Assembly: GCA_039881145.1 (NCBI GenBank)
Contig: JAYKKI010000032.1
Coordinates: 11,895,501-11,959,500, forward strand
DNA length: 64,000 nt
Reading direction: 5' to 3'
Origin: Druceiella hillmani
Lineage: Eukaryota; Arthropoda; Insecta; Lepidoptera; Hepialidae
Part shown: piece after piece, positions 12,047 through 23,375 of the stretch
How positions within the stretch are numbered: the stretch's first letter is position 1
Layout of the letters: every line of letters starts with the position of its first letter
Notes under the pieces: model-generated
What the model was told of the DNA's origin: nothing
The model's database searches: none
The model's input: only the letters and a program-made list of their open reading frames with translations
Program-made: the position numbers and the translations under genes

Positions 12047-12169
12047 CAATGTAATTAACCGAGAACCTCGCAAAGGTTGTCACACTTGTACCTTCTCGTA
12101 GGCAATATGCAATAGGTACATTTTAAACATTATCTGACAGCATCGAAAGAAATGAGTTATTATTCTTTT

Positions 12170-12336
12170 CACAATTAAATGAAACTACGTGATGTAGCAT
12201 TATTTCTTCTTTCTTTAAGTTCTTTACCACGACCTAGGTTTCGCTGTATTACAACATCTTCAGGTGAAATTTTTGGTAAAAAGTCATTTAGTTGTTAATA
12301 ATGAATTTCTACAAAATTAACGCCAAATATATTGAA
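12170..12336. mobile_element. Foldback element copy 2 (one full arm, rearranged second side)
   Basis: The left arm runs from CACAATTAAATG at 12170 through CTACGTGATGTAG to the hammerhead motif at 12227-12267. The opposite arm is missing; instead the outer end (AATGAATTTCTACAAAATTAA) appears at 12300-12320 in inverted orientation, so the copy is internally deleted. It occupies the place in block 1 that copy 5 occupies in block 2. Confidence 0.75.
12227..12268 (-). ncRNA. Hammerhead-ribozyme-like motif, type I, core intact
   Basis: On the minus strand the conserved boxes occur in the right order: stem I strand TCAC, CTGAAGA (12263-12257), a stem II hairpin GTTGT-AAT-ACAGC preceded by one extra T, GAAA (12242-12239), CCTAGG as a minimal stem III, TC at the predicted cleavage point, then GTGG closing stem I. 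The palindromic stem III cannot form a normal loop alone and would pair best between two RNAs or adjacent units. That is typical of hammerheads in Penelope-like elements and retrozymes. Catalytic activity is inferred. Confidence 0.65.
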
Positions 12337-13264
12337 TTAATTATTAAGCTAACATCGACTATAGGAGTGACAGCTGGATGAATACATAATCCTAATGGAT
12401 ACAAGAATAAACAATAAAATTGAACAAAGACATTGATATATCTATATAAAAACACCTTATAAATTACTGGACTAAACATTTTTTTCTCAGTTTTGAAGCC
12501 ACCTGTTGACCACTAAAAACACAGTTACTGTGTGGTATATACACTCGAACCGTTTAGTAAAACCGTAAATTTCAATTAAACAAGAAAAAATCTTTCTGCC
12601 ACACAACCATTTATCATTCCAACAAAACGTTGAAAATGAATTTTAAATTGAGTGACATAATTTTACGACTCCAAACAACTACTTATGTAGATTAAAATAT
12701 AAGGTAAAATACTGTATAAGACAGGAAATGTTTTTAGAAGAGAAATCACGATACTTATATCTGAAATGTCTTTTGTACATTATCTTTCTGTAATTAATAA
12801 CTGTGTTATTTTATTAAGAATTTAATTTACGCTCGTACGTTTTTTTTTATTTTTACTTAAATTCTATTATTAAAAAATATTTTCCTTTTGAAATATATTA
12901 CGTAAAATACAAACATTTTGAAGTTTTTTTACATTCCTTTGGATACTTCACGGAATTCTTAAGGATACATAACAGATTAATGTGTATTAGAGTGTCTCAT
13001 AGGTGTCATTAGAAAGTTCCCATTTTCCTAGTAACTGTATAAATTTCGCGAAATCTTTTATTAGTAAACGTTTGTTACCTAAAAGGAGAACGTAAGTAAA
13101 ATCTCAGACTGTAAGCCAGAATAAATAAACAGAAAAACTAACTTCAAACTAACTACCAGTTCACACAAGATGAAGCTCTAAGTGGCTATGTTTATAACTA
13201 ATTCACATTAAATATGACAGCACACATATTATAGTATAACTCGTTTATTAAAAGCATACATTTT

Positions 13265-13560
13265 TATTTTAATTTACACTCCAAGAGTTTATTTATCACA
13301 TTTGCTTCTTCAGAGAACACAATTTATATTTCAAATGGCCTATCGCTATAAAATCGGAACTTTATTCTTTACGTGGCGTAAGCAAACTTGCGAAATATTA
13401 ACGGCCAAAACCTTTATATTTCTCGCTTCATGAAATATTTATTACATGTTCCAATATAGAAGTTTTCATTGACATATTCCCGATATTGCTAAAGGGATAT
13501 GTGTGCAATTTACAATTTGTGTAGAGAATTGAATAACGAAAACCATTGTTACATTTAATA
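13265..13560. repeat. Dispersed repeat 'C', paralogous to 6240-6600
   Basis: Shares AATTTACACTCCAA, TTTATTTATCA, GCTTCTTCAGA, TTTATATTTCAAA, TTTACGTGGCG and ATTAACGGC with the copy at 6240. It begins the scrambled third partial copy of the repeat domain. Confidence 0.6.
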
Positions 13561-13644
13561 ATACTTAAACGCATATGTTTGAGTTTCGTCAAGTATGCTG
13601 GTAATCAATACTTTACATATACTGTTTTTTTAAAATAAATTCTT

Positions 13645-13669
13645 AATGTGAAATTTGTAATTTCACATT
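13645..13669. other. Perfect 11-bp hairpin
   Basis: AATGTGAAATT, loop TGT, AATTTCACATT. Small and possibly chance in AT-rich DNA, but exact. Confidence 0.6.
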
Positions 13670-13808
13670 GTAGATTATTTAAACCTTATTTTTTTGTAAA
13701 CGGAGCCTATAAGATAAACGTGTTAAATGAAATCTAAACTTCATTTCAAAAAACCTTTCTAACAACCAATGAATTACGCTTGTTTTTTTTCATCCACTCT
13801 TCTTAATG

Positions 13809-16800
13809 TCTTAACAATAAAAATACCTTAAATAATAAAGAAACCGTTTTCTGTCGTTTGTATTTATAGAGGAAGTTCTAACAATAAAAATACCTTAAAT
13901 AATAAAGAAACCGTTTCCTGTCGTTTGTATTTATAGAGGAAGTTCTAACAATAAAAATACCTTAAATAATGAAGAAACCGTTTCCTGTCGTTTGTATTTA
14001 TAGAGGAAGTTCTAACAATAAAAATACCTTAAATAATAAAGAAACCGTTTCCTGTCGTTTGTATTTATAGAGGAAGTTCTAACAATAAAAATACCTTAAA
14101 TAATAAAGAAACCGTTTCCTGTCGTTTGTATTTATAGAGGAAGTTCTAACAATAAAAATACCTTAAATAATGAAGAAACCGTTTCCTGTCGTTTGTATTT
14201 ATAGAGGAAGTTCTAACAATAAAAATACCTTAAATAATAAAGAAACCGTTTCCTGTCGTTTGTATTTATAGAGGAAGTTCTAACAATAAAAATACTTTAA
14301 ATAATAAAGAAACCGTTTTCTGTCGTTTGTATTTATAGAGGAAGTTCTAACAATAAAAATACCTTAAATAATAAAGAAACCGTTTCCTGTCGTTTGTATT
14401 TATAGAGGAAGTTCTAACAATAAAAATACCTTAAATAATAAAGAAACCGTTTTCTGTCGTTTGTATTTATAGAGGAAGTTCTAACAATAAAAATACTTTA
14501 AATAATAAAGAAACCGTTTCCTGTCGTTTGTATTTATAGAGGAAGTTCTAACAATAAAAATACCTTAAATAATAAAGAAACCGTTTCCTGTCGTTTGTAT
14601 TTATAGAGGAAGTTCTAACAATAAAAATACCTTAAATAATGAAGAAACCGTTTCCTGTCGTTTGTATTTATAGAGGAAGTTCTAACAATAAAAATACCTT
14701 AAATAATAAAGAAACCGTTTCCTGTCGTTTGTATTTATAGAGGAAGTTCTAAGAATAAAAATACCTTAAATAATAAAGAAACCGTTTCCTGTCGTTTGTA
14801 TTTATAGAGGAAGTTCTAACAATAAAAATACCTTATATAATAAAGAAACCGTTTTCTGTCGTTTGTATTTATAGAGGAAGTTCTAACAATAAAAATACCT
14901 TAAATAATAAAGAAACCGTTTCCTGTCGTTTGTATTCATAGAGGAAGTTCTAACAATAAAAATACCTTAAATAATAAAGAAACCGTTTCCTGTCGTTTGT
15001 ATTTATAGAGGAAGTTCTAACAATAAAAATACCTTAAATAATAAAGAAACCGTTTCCTGTCGTTTGTATTTATAGAGGAAGTTCTAACAATAAAAATACC
15101 TTAAATAATAAAGAAACCGTTTCCTGTCGTTTGTATTTATAGAGGAAGTTCTAACAATAAAAATACCTTAAATAATAAAGCAACCGTTTTCTGTCGTTTG
15201 TATTTATAGAGGAAGTTCTAACAATAAAAATACCTTAAATAATAAAGAAACCGTTTTCTGTCGTTTGTATTTATAGAGGAAGTTCTAACAATAAAAATAC
15301 CTTAAATAATAAAGAAACCGTTTCCTGTCGTTTGTATTTATAGAGGAAGTTCTAACAATAAAAATACCTTAAATAATAAAGAAACCGTTTTCTGTCGTTT
15401 GTATTTATAGAGGAAGTTCTAACAATAAAAATACCTTAAATAATAAAGAAACCGTTTTCTGTCGTTTGTATTTATAGAGGAAGTTCTAACAATAAAAATA
15501 CCTTAAACAATAAAGAAACCGTTTCCTGTCGTTTGTATTTATAGAGGAAGTTCTAACAATAAAAATACCTTAAATAATAAAGAAACCGTTTTCTGTCGTT
15601 TGTATTTATAGAGGAAGTTCTAACAATAAAAATACCTTAAATAATAAAGAAACCGTTTCCTGTCGTTTGTATTTATAGAGGAAGTTCTAACAATAAAAAT
15701 ACCTTAAATAATAAAGAAACCGTTTTCTGTCGTTTGTATTTATAGAGGAAGTTCTAACAATAAAAATACCTTAAATAATAAAGAAACCGTTTCCTGTCGT
15801 TTGTATTTATAGAGGAAGTTCTAACAATAAAAATACCTTAAATAATAAAGAAACCGTTTCCTGTCGTTTGTATTTATAGAGGAAGTTCTAACAATAAAAA
15901 TACCTTAAATAATAAAGAAACCGTTTCCTGTCGTTTGTATTTATAGAGGAAGTTCTAACAATAAAAATACCTTAAATAATAAAGAAACCGTTTCCTGTCG
16001 TTTGTATTTATAGAGGAAGTTCTAACAATAAAAATACCTTAAATAATAAAGAAACCGTTTCCTGTCGTTTGTATTTATAGAGGAAGTTCTAACAATAAAA
16101 ATGCCTTAAATAATAAAGAAACCGTTTTCTGTCGTTTGTATTTATACAGGAAGTTCTAACAATAAAAATACCTTAAATAATAAAGAAACCGTTTTCTGTC
16201 GTTTGTATTTATAGAGGAAGTTCTAACAATAAAAATACCTTAAATAATAAAGAAACCGTTTTCTGTCGTTTGTATTTATAGAGGAAGTTCTAACAATAAA
16301 AATACCTTAAACAATAAAGAAACCGTTTCCTGTCGTTTGTATTTATAGAGGAAGTTCTAACAATAGAAATGCCTTAAATAATAAAGAAACCGTTTTCTGT
16401 CGTTTGTATTTATAGAGGAAGTTCTAACAATAAAAATACCTTAAATAATAAAGAAACCGTTTCCTGTCGTTTGTATTTATAGAGGAAGTTCTAACAATAA
16501 AAATACCTTAAATAATAAAGAAACCGTTTCCTGTCGTTTGTATTTATAGAGGAAGTTCTAACAATAAAAATACTTTAAATAATAAAGAAACCGTTTTCTG
16601 TCGTTTGTATTTATAGAGGAAGTTCTAACAATAAAAATACCTTAAATAATAAAGAAACCGTTTTCTGTCGTTTGTATTTATAGAGGAAGTTCTAACAATA
16701 AAAATACTTTAAATACTAAAGAAACCGTTTTCTGTCGTTTGTATTTATAGAGGAAGTTCTAACAATAAAAATACCTTAAATAATAAAGAAACCGTTTTCT

Positions 16801-18833
16801 GTCGTTTGTATTTATAGAGGAAGTTCTAACAATAAAAATACTTTAAATACTAAAGAAACCGTTTTCTGTCGTTTGTATTTATAGAGGAAGTTCTAACAAT
16901 AAAAATACCTTAAATAATAAAGAAACCGTTTTCTGTCGTTTGTATTTATAGAGGAAGTTCTAACAATAAAAATACTTTAAATACTAAAGAAACCGTTTTC
17001 TGTCGTTTGTATTTATAGAGGAAGTTCTAACAATAAAAATACTTTAAATACTAAAGAAACCGTTTTCTGTCGTTTGTATTTATAGAGGAAGTTCTAACAA
17101 TAAAAATACTTTAAATACTAAAGAAACCGTTTTCTGTCGTTTGTATTTATAGAGGAAGTTCTAACAATAAAAATACTTTAAATACTAAAGAAACCGTTTT
17201 CTGTCGTTTGTATTTATAGAGGAAGTTCTAACAATAAAAATACTTTAAATACTAAAGAAACCGTTTTCTGTCGTTTGTATTTATAGAGGAAGTTCTAACA
17301 ATAAAAATACTTTAAATACTAAAGAAACCGTTTTCTGTCGTTTGTATTTATAGAGGAAGTTCTAACAATAAAAATACTTTAAATACTAAAGAAACCGTTT
17401 TCTGTCGTTTGTATTTATAGAGGAAGTTCTAACAATAAAAATACTTTAAATACTAAAGAAACCGTTTTCTGTCGTTTGTATTTATAGAGGAAGTTCTAAC
17501 AATAAAAATACTTTAAATACTAAAGAAACCGTTTTCTGTCGTTTGTATTTATAGAGGAAGTTCTAACAATAAAAATACCTTAAATAATAAAGAAACCGTT
17601 TCCTGTCGTTTGTATTTATAGAGGAAGTTCTAACAATAAAAATACCTTAAATAATAAAGAAACCGTTTCCTGTCGTTTGTATTTATAGAGGAAGTTCTAA
17701 CAATAAAAATACCTTAAATAATAAAGAAACCGTTTCCTGTCGTTTGTATTTATAGAGGAAGTTCTAACAATAAAAATACCTTAAATAATAAAGAAACCGT
17801 TTTCTGTCGTTTGTATTTATAGAGGAAGTTCTAACAATAAAAATACCTTAAATAATAAAGAAACCGTTTTCTGTCGTTTGTATTTATAGAGGAAGTTCTA
17901 ACAATAAAAATACCTTAAACAATAAAGAAACCGTTTCCTGTCGTTTGTATTTATAGAGGAAGTTCTAACAATAAAAATGCCTTAAATAATAAAGAAACCG
18001 TTTTCTGTCGTTTGTATTTATAGAGGAAGTTCTAACAATAAAAATACCTTAAATAATAAAGAAACCGTTTCCTGTCGTTTGTATTTATAGAGGAAGTTCT
18101 AACAATAAAAATACCTTAAATAATAAAGAAACCGTTTCCTGTCGTTTGTATTTATAGAGGAAGTTCTAACAATAAAAATACTTTAAATAATAAAGAAACC
18201 GTTTTCTGTCGTTTGTATTTATAGAGGAAGTTCTAACAATAAAAATACTTTAAATACTAAAGAAACCGTTTTCTGTCGTTTGTATTTATAGAGGAAGTTC
18301 TAACAATAAAAATACTTTAAATACTAAAGAAACCGTTTTCTGTCGTTTGTATTTATAGAGGAAGTTCTAACAATAAAAATACTTTAAATACTAAAGAAAC
18401 CGTTTTCTGTCGTTTGTATTTATAGAGGAAGTTCTAACAATAAAAATACTTTAAATACTAAAGAAACCGTTTTCTGTCGTTTGTATTTATAGAGGAAGTT
18501 CTAACAATAAAAATACTTTAAATACTAAAGAAACCGTTTTCTGTCGTTTGTATTTATAGAGGAAGTTCTAACAATAAAAATACTTTAAATACTAAAGAAA
18601 CCGTTTTCTGTCGTTTGTATTTATAGAGGAAGTTCTAACAATAAAAATACTTTAAATACTAAAGAAACCGTTTTCTGTCGTTTGTATTTATAGAGGAAGT
18701 TCTAACAATAAAAATACTTTAAATACTAAAGAAACCGTTTTCTGTCGTTTGTATTTATAGAGGAAGTTCTAACAATAAAAATACTTTAAATACTAAAGAA
18801 ACCGTTTTCTGTCGTTTGTATTTATAGAAGGTT
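13809..18833. repeat. 67-bp satellite array, 75 monomers, no net indels
   Basis: The monomer reads TTCTAACAATAAAAATACCT, then TAAATAATAAAGAAACCG, TTTCCTGTCGTTTGTATT and TATAGAGGAAG. Anchors at 13876, 13943 and 18767 fit an exact 67-bp register (4891 = 73 x 67), so no monomer changes length along 5 kb. Variation sits at few sites: ACCTT/ACTTT, AATAAT/AATACT/AACAAT, TTTCC/TTTTC, ATACC/ATGCC. Variant strings recur at multiples of 12 monomers (AAACAAT at 15508, 16312 and 17920; steps 804 and 1608). ACTTT-ATACT monomers fill two homogenised runs near 16.97-17.56 and 18.24-18.83 kb. The period is not a multiple of three and every frame is closed, so it does not code. There are no unique spacers. 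Confidence 0.97.
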
Positions 18834-19024
18834 CGCAACTTATACATAAAGATAAATATTTATTACATATTATTTTTTATAAATAAAATCGATCGACATA
18901 TAATTCAAAGATAAAAAAACGGCTCGTGGCCGCATCGCTTGTTAGAAATTAAACTTTTCTTCATAATATTATTATGAATATGTAGTATGGAAATATTAAT
19001 ATAATCTTTTAATAAAAATAAGTA

Positions 19025-19200
19025 TAATTAAATCTACGGAAAGTCTCCCTTCATTCCTCCATCCCTATCGCTCTGCGTCCCTCCTTTCCTTCAACCGGAC
19101 AATTCAATTCATGGCTCGCACTTCCCTCAACCGATATGTTTCATTTTTCGTTACAATCAAATTTCTCAATATACGAACTTAACTTTTTTACTTTTCTTTA
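19025..19200. repeat. Pyrimidine-rich segment paralogous to 6790-7020
   Basis: The CT-rich run is followed by CTTCCCTCAACCGATATGTT, TCGTTACAATCAAA and CTCAATATA, in the same order as at 6790-7020. It suggests the 67-bp array expanded inside a copy of the A segment. Confidence 0.5.
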
Positions 19201-19554
19201 ATATGAAATTAAACTTCCTACAGCAATCTATACTTTTTGTGTGTCATACTTAATAATCTATTACCTCAACCAAATTCCTTAAATGTGACAATTTCTCTGT
19301 TTAAGCAAATTGCAAAACACTGTATTAAATTTATTAGTTTCAATAACTTTACTGCTTTAGGAACATATTTGCCTCCCTATTCTGTCTGTGCCACACTGCA
19401 GAAGTGCAGTCGAAATAAAGCAGTAGGTTTACTCATTCAACATCTACGTTTGCATATCATAATGCAGCGTGCAAATCTAAGTGCCCCCATAATTACGTTA
19501 CGTGTGTATGAGGATAAATATTCACCAATGTAAACATAACGAAAGCAACCAAAA
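19201..19554. other. Unassigned; 98-codon open frame not supported as a gene
   Basis: An open frame (19237-19533, plus) encodes Ile/Leu/Asn-rich sequence with no recognisable domain. I treat it as chance. Confidence 0.3.
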
Positions 19555-19789
19555 TATATTGAATATATTTGGCGTCAATTTTGTAGAAATTCGTTATTCA
19601 CAGTTCAATGAAACTATGTGATGTAGTGTTATTCCTACTTTCTTTAAGTTCTTTACCACGACGATTTATTAGCAAAGATCTTTGCTAATTGCCCACTTGA
19701 AGATATTGTAATACAACGAAACCTAGGTCGTGGTAAAAAACTTAAAGAAGTAGAAATAATACTACATCACGTAGTTTCATTTAATTGTG
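19555..19789. mobile_element. Foldback element copy 3
   Basis: Arms from 19599 and up to 19789 (CTATGTGATGTAGTGTTATT against its complement) surround a perfect central palindrome TTAGCAAAGATCTTTGCTAA. The extra one-sided end (GAATATATTTGGCG) is on the left at 19560. A hammerhead-like stretch at 19693-19733 on the plus strand keeps GAAA, CCTAGG and TCGTGG, but the first box reads TTGAAGA instead of CTGAAGA and stem II has a mismatch, so this unit is probably inactive. Confidence 0.75.
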
Positions 19790-19939
19790 AACCAAAATAT
19801 AGTTGATCTTGGAGTATTAATTCGCGCATATTCGCTAGTTAAAAATACCCTATATTAATAAAGCACCCCTTTGTAATTATTAATTTAAATTCGTGTGTAG
19901 TCAATGTAAAGGCCCTCGCAAAATTAAAAAAGTATTAAA

Positions 19940-19985
19940 GTTGTTGGTCTAGTCTTAAAATGTATATTAAGATTAGGCCAACAAC
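19940..19985. other. Hairpin, 19-bp arms, 2 mismatches
   Basis: GTTGTTGGTCTAGTCTTAA and TTAAGATTAGGCCAACAAC face each other across an 8-base loop. No element or gene ascribed. Confidence 0.6.
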
Positions 19986-20030
19986 CTCTGTTCGTTATAA
20001 ATTGGGAACTTTACAACTACATTCATTTAT

Positions 20031-20330
20031 TTATCCATATTCTTACGCCAAGCTATGGAGTATAAGCTCTCCTGTCGACCAACCATGAAGCGAAAAAACA
20101 AAGGTTGAATAAAAATGTAGCGATCGCAACTCACAGCATGCAGCCTGTCTCTACTGAACACAGCCATTTACGCTGGATAACAAACAGGCAACTTTTTAAC
20201 GTTGCAATGTTAGCTCGGGGCTTTATCCGGCTGAATGTTGTTGACATTTGATGTTTTTAAACCGTGCGCTATAAAACTAGCTCCGTCGATAAAACTATTG
20301 TTGATTTTTCGCCGTAACTCACTTCTTAAA
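20031..20330. repeat. Segment paralogous to 8335-8720
   Basis: See the partner entry. The order CTGTCGACCAACCAT, GATCGCAACTCACAGCATGC and ACGCTGGATAACAAAC matches with many substitutions. GC-richer than its surroundings. Confidence 0.4.
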
Positions 20331-21404
20331 TTTATTACTAACTTCGTAAGTCTCTATTTTGTAGCAATAATCGAAAAATAAGGATCTTGCATTTTATATT
20401 AACTCGATAAGATAATTAACAAGTATAAAATTTGAGAGTGTTATATTGTATCTACATGATATTTAGTAAACAATGTGATGAATCCTGCCAGGAATGCAAA
20501 ATCGAGTGTGACGACAAAACGCTTTATGGTGGTCACTCAGTCAGTCCACATATAGTTAGTCTTATTTCCATAAAATATAATGAAATAATATGAGTTTAGT
20601 CCATCTGTATTCGCCCGAGAAGAATGTTTGGTATCAGCAATCGACTACTTACCCACGCCCTCAAAATTTTACCACCATACGATGAGATATGGTACAATAT
20701 ACACAAGGTACAAACTTGGCGAATACAAACAAGGTTTTGTATCAAATTTTTATGAATTTTAACAAGGTACACGTCAACAAAAACCATTTTGTTTTCGCTA
20801 TCCGATCAGTCCACATGTCATTAGTTGTCTCTGAGTAAATTACAATAAATCAACATAAGTTTCGTTCATCTTTTAACTTCTTTTCTTTTTTTCTTAATTG
20901 TCTTTTTTCATGAAAGTATGGCATTAAAAGAAAAATGTATATTTCCTATTCAAATTTTCAAAGCTTCCAAGCTTTTTAAAAACGGCGTTACGAAATGTGA
21001 TTAAGATAGTAGACTACGTTCGAAAAATGTGCGAAAAACTTGCCTTTTTTATTTTAACTCAGTCGATTTGATAATATTGGAATTGTACTGAGCATCAACG
21101 GACAGAATAACAGATAAAATTAAAAATTAGTTCACCAAAAATTAACCTATATAAGGACATACGATGTTAATTTTACGATTTTACATATTTAAAAAAAATC
21201 TTTAAAACAACAGGTCTCTGATATACAAAACAAGAAACCGTGACAAATATATAACACAACTTGTACATTTTCCTTAAGGTATATACAATATATATGATGA
21301 ATTACAACTAAGTATTGTAAAAGATAAATTTTCACTTTTTACTTTACAAGCGCCGCAACATTTCTCATTCAAGAAATTCGAAATTTGAAATTTTACTACA
21401 AGCA
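20331..21404. other. Unassigned AT-rich sequence
   Basis: Two partly similar stretches (20530-20590 and 20805-20870) share CAGTCCACAT, a TTAGTY..T piece and ATGAGTTT/ATAAGTTT followed by (G)TYCATC, suggesting a diverged tandem duplication of about 275 bp. No gene seen. Confidence 0.35.
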
Positions 21405-21520
21405 GTGCCAGCGGAAAATACCTGTCGTCACCCACTCGGAATAGCTCCGAGCGGGATTATCCCACGGCAAACATTTCCAACTTTCCGTGAATCTTTCGAC
21501 CTGACACCTCTCACGCCTTC
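21405..21520 (-). repeat. Conserved core repeat, copy 2 (most diverged)
   Basis: GTCACCCACTCGGAATAGCT, CCGAGCGGGATTATCCCACG and GCAAACATTTCCAA match the core at 10.4 and 24.5 kb. In the coding-like minus frame it still reads WDNPARSYSEWVTTG, but the flanking frame is shifted and ends soon after. A diverged 105-bp-type monomer (ACTTACGGATACAAATAAGA, then ATAACTCGTAG) follows at 21550-21610. Confidence 0.5.
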
Positions 21521-22272
21521 AAGGAAAAGCCTCGTTTTTTCCTTAACGAACCGGCAACTTACGGATACAAATAAGACCGATGTAAACATTTTCGTCCATA
21601 ACTCGTAGCTTTTATTAGAGCATTTCAAGAATTTCATCGACCATTTAGACAAAAGGAACATTTTTCGAAAACAATCACATATAAACAAAAATGCAAAGAC
21701 AATAATATTAAATATTAACTCAGCTATTTCAGATTAAAGTTGGCTTTATTTCGACACTTTGAAATTATATTTATCTAAGTCAATTCTTTCGACAATACCA
21801 TTTAAATTTCAAATGACCTCTTCTTTTCGACGATACAATTTAAACTTCAATGAACCAGGCCCGCAACCGAGTCTCCCTCTAACGTGTGAAAATATTAACA
21901 CTCGAAGCTTTTACCTTTTCCGTTTCGGAAAATGTTTTTATAATTTTGTTGACATAAAAGGCCGGAAAAGGTATTTGTGGGATTGCATATATATTTATAA
22001 CGTACAAATGATGTGAAGTACCGATATATGTATCAGCATCAGGTTCAATGCATTTATTCAGACGAACATCATAGTTTTCGATTTGCGCGAAATTCTTTCA
22101 GGTTTACTTGCTATGCGTGAAAGTTTCAGTACGCCAGCCAAACAACATAATCGGTAAAAGGAGAACTTCATTGGTCTCATTTTCAGAGAGTTTCTACAAA
22201 TCGTTGAGCCTTAAAGAAAATAATAACAATTAAGAATAAATATTCTTTAATTATACAATTTGAATACTAATA

Positions 22273-22273
<1 letters not shown>

Positions 22274-22329
<56 letters not shown>
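22274..22329. repeat. (TA)n microsatellite
   Basis: TA repeats with one TGTA interruption at the left edge. Confidence 0.95.
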
Positions 22330-22333
<4 letters not shown>

Positions 22334-22859
22334 AGGCGAATAAACCTACCCGTTGCCAAACAAAACAACTAAACTTTAAAATCTACAAGAAAACTGTTTT
22401 TCAAATTATGTAAATTATGTACTATTATTCGCAAATCCTGGACGAGACTTTTTTTTCATAATTTTCATTACTTATCACATTATCTTGAATAGGAAAAATT
22501 TAAATATAAACCTACCTAATGTACACTACGAGAATTTACGCACTACGAGAATTCCGTACTTATAAATGTTTAATCTTACCTAATATTTTTATTAAACTAT
22601 TTACAAATATAAATTTTTCACAACGCAATTATATTGCATATCATATTTTTCGCAAATTTAAAATCATGGTACATATTTAAATAATATTATTTCTCACCAT
22701 GTAAATATGTAAATATACTGCCAAGTATATCTCTAAAATATATAATAAATATACATTTTAAAATACAATGTTATCTTTACATTTGATTTAAACTACTTGT
22801 ATGAAGTTTCTACAAACTTTTTACAGATCCATGCCACAAGTTTACAATAATTTCATTTT

Positions 22860-23375
22860 CACAATTAAATGAAACTACGTGATGTAGTATTATTTCTACT
22901 TTCTTTAATTTCTTTACCACGACCTAGGTTTCGTTGTATTACAATATTTTCAGGCGGGATATTTCAAATACCCTTGCTTTTGTATAAATATATTACCAAT
23001 AATAACTTCCATTTAATTTTATTACATACACCGTAAAGTTTGGATTGTATAACCTCACATAATAACAACAATTGAATTTATTACCCTCACTAAAATACTG
23101 ATATATTGTATAACTCTCGGAAATATAATAAAACCTACAATGCGCCCCTGCAATAAACTCATTAACATAAGCAAAATGGAAAAATCCGCACAAACCAGGC
23201 TTCCGCTATTGTGTTTGAAACATATAAATGCTGTTAGTTGTACCTAAGAGTTAATCTTTAAATATCCCACCTGAAGATGTTGTAATACAATGAAACCTAG
23301 GTCGTGGTAAAGAAATTAAAGAAAGTAGAAATAATACTACATCACGTAGTTTCATGTAATTGTGAATAATGAATT
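22860..23375. mobile_element. Foldback element copy 4 (largest, about 300-bp interior)
   Basis: Inverted arms of about 100 bp (22860-22960 and 23265-23364) enclose about 300 bp of AT-rich interior. The interior contains a minus-strand 66-codon open frame (22993-23193) that resembles nothing I know. Both arms carry hammerhead boxes, facing outward on opposite strands: the right-hand unit is intact, the left-hand one (minus, 22957-22917) has CTGAAAA in place of CTGAAGA. The one-sided outer end lies on the right (AATAATGAATTT at 23365). Confidence 0.75.
23266..23307 (+). ncRNA. Hammerhead-ribozyme-like motif, type I, core intact
   Basis: Stem I CCAC (23267-23270), CTGAAGA (23271-23277), stem II GTTGT-AAT-ACAAT with a terminal G-U pair, GAAA (23292-23295), CCTAGG (23296-23301), TC (23302-23303), then GTGG pairing back to CCAC. 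Compared with the copy at 12.2 kb, the stem II changes (ACAGC there, ACAAT here) keep pairing through G-U wobbles. Confidence 0.68.

Larger units (their letters stand above)
7255..13100. repeat. Segmental duplication block 1 (paralogue of 21750-27400)
   Basis: Colinear similarity to 21750-27400 in direct orientation: 7255-8100 with 21750-22530 (shared AAGCTTTTACCTTTTCCG, GTTGACATAAAAGGCCG, TATTTGTGGGATTGCA); the 99-bp array with one monomer-like stretch at 24083-24160; 10320-10520 with 24470-24690; 11190-11400 with 24950-25150; a foldback element at matching places (12.2 and 25.5 kb); and 12355-13100 with 26490-27400 (shared TTTATTTAAATTCTATTATT-like run). Divergence is large with many indels, so the duplication is old. 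Nothing in the block is clearly a gene. Confidence 0.7.

Noticed and set aside
11862..12101. Tyr/Ile repeat proteins on both strands
   Set aside because: Translation of a (TA)n microsatellite; the same applies at 2269-2490 and 62392-62583.
16000..18300. The array might hide a gene or transposon insertion
   Set aside because: Monomers continue in exact register through the whole interval with no foreign insertion.
13809..18833. Possible CRISPR array (regular short repeats)
   Set aside because: The 67-bp units are contiguous with no unique spacers, and the context is eukaryotic; it is a satellite.
21405..21688. Overlapping 67- and 86-codon frames on opposite strands
   Set aside because: They cross the conserved core repeat but use frames different from the one shared by the other core copies, so they are probably chance.
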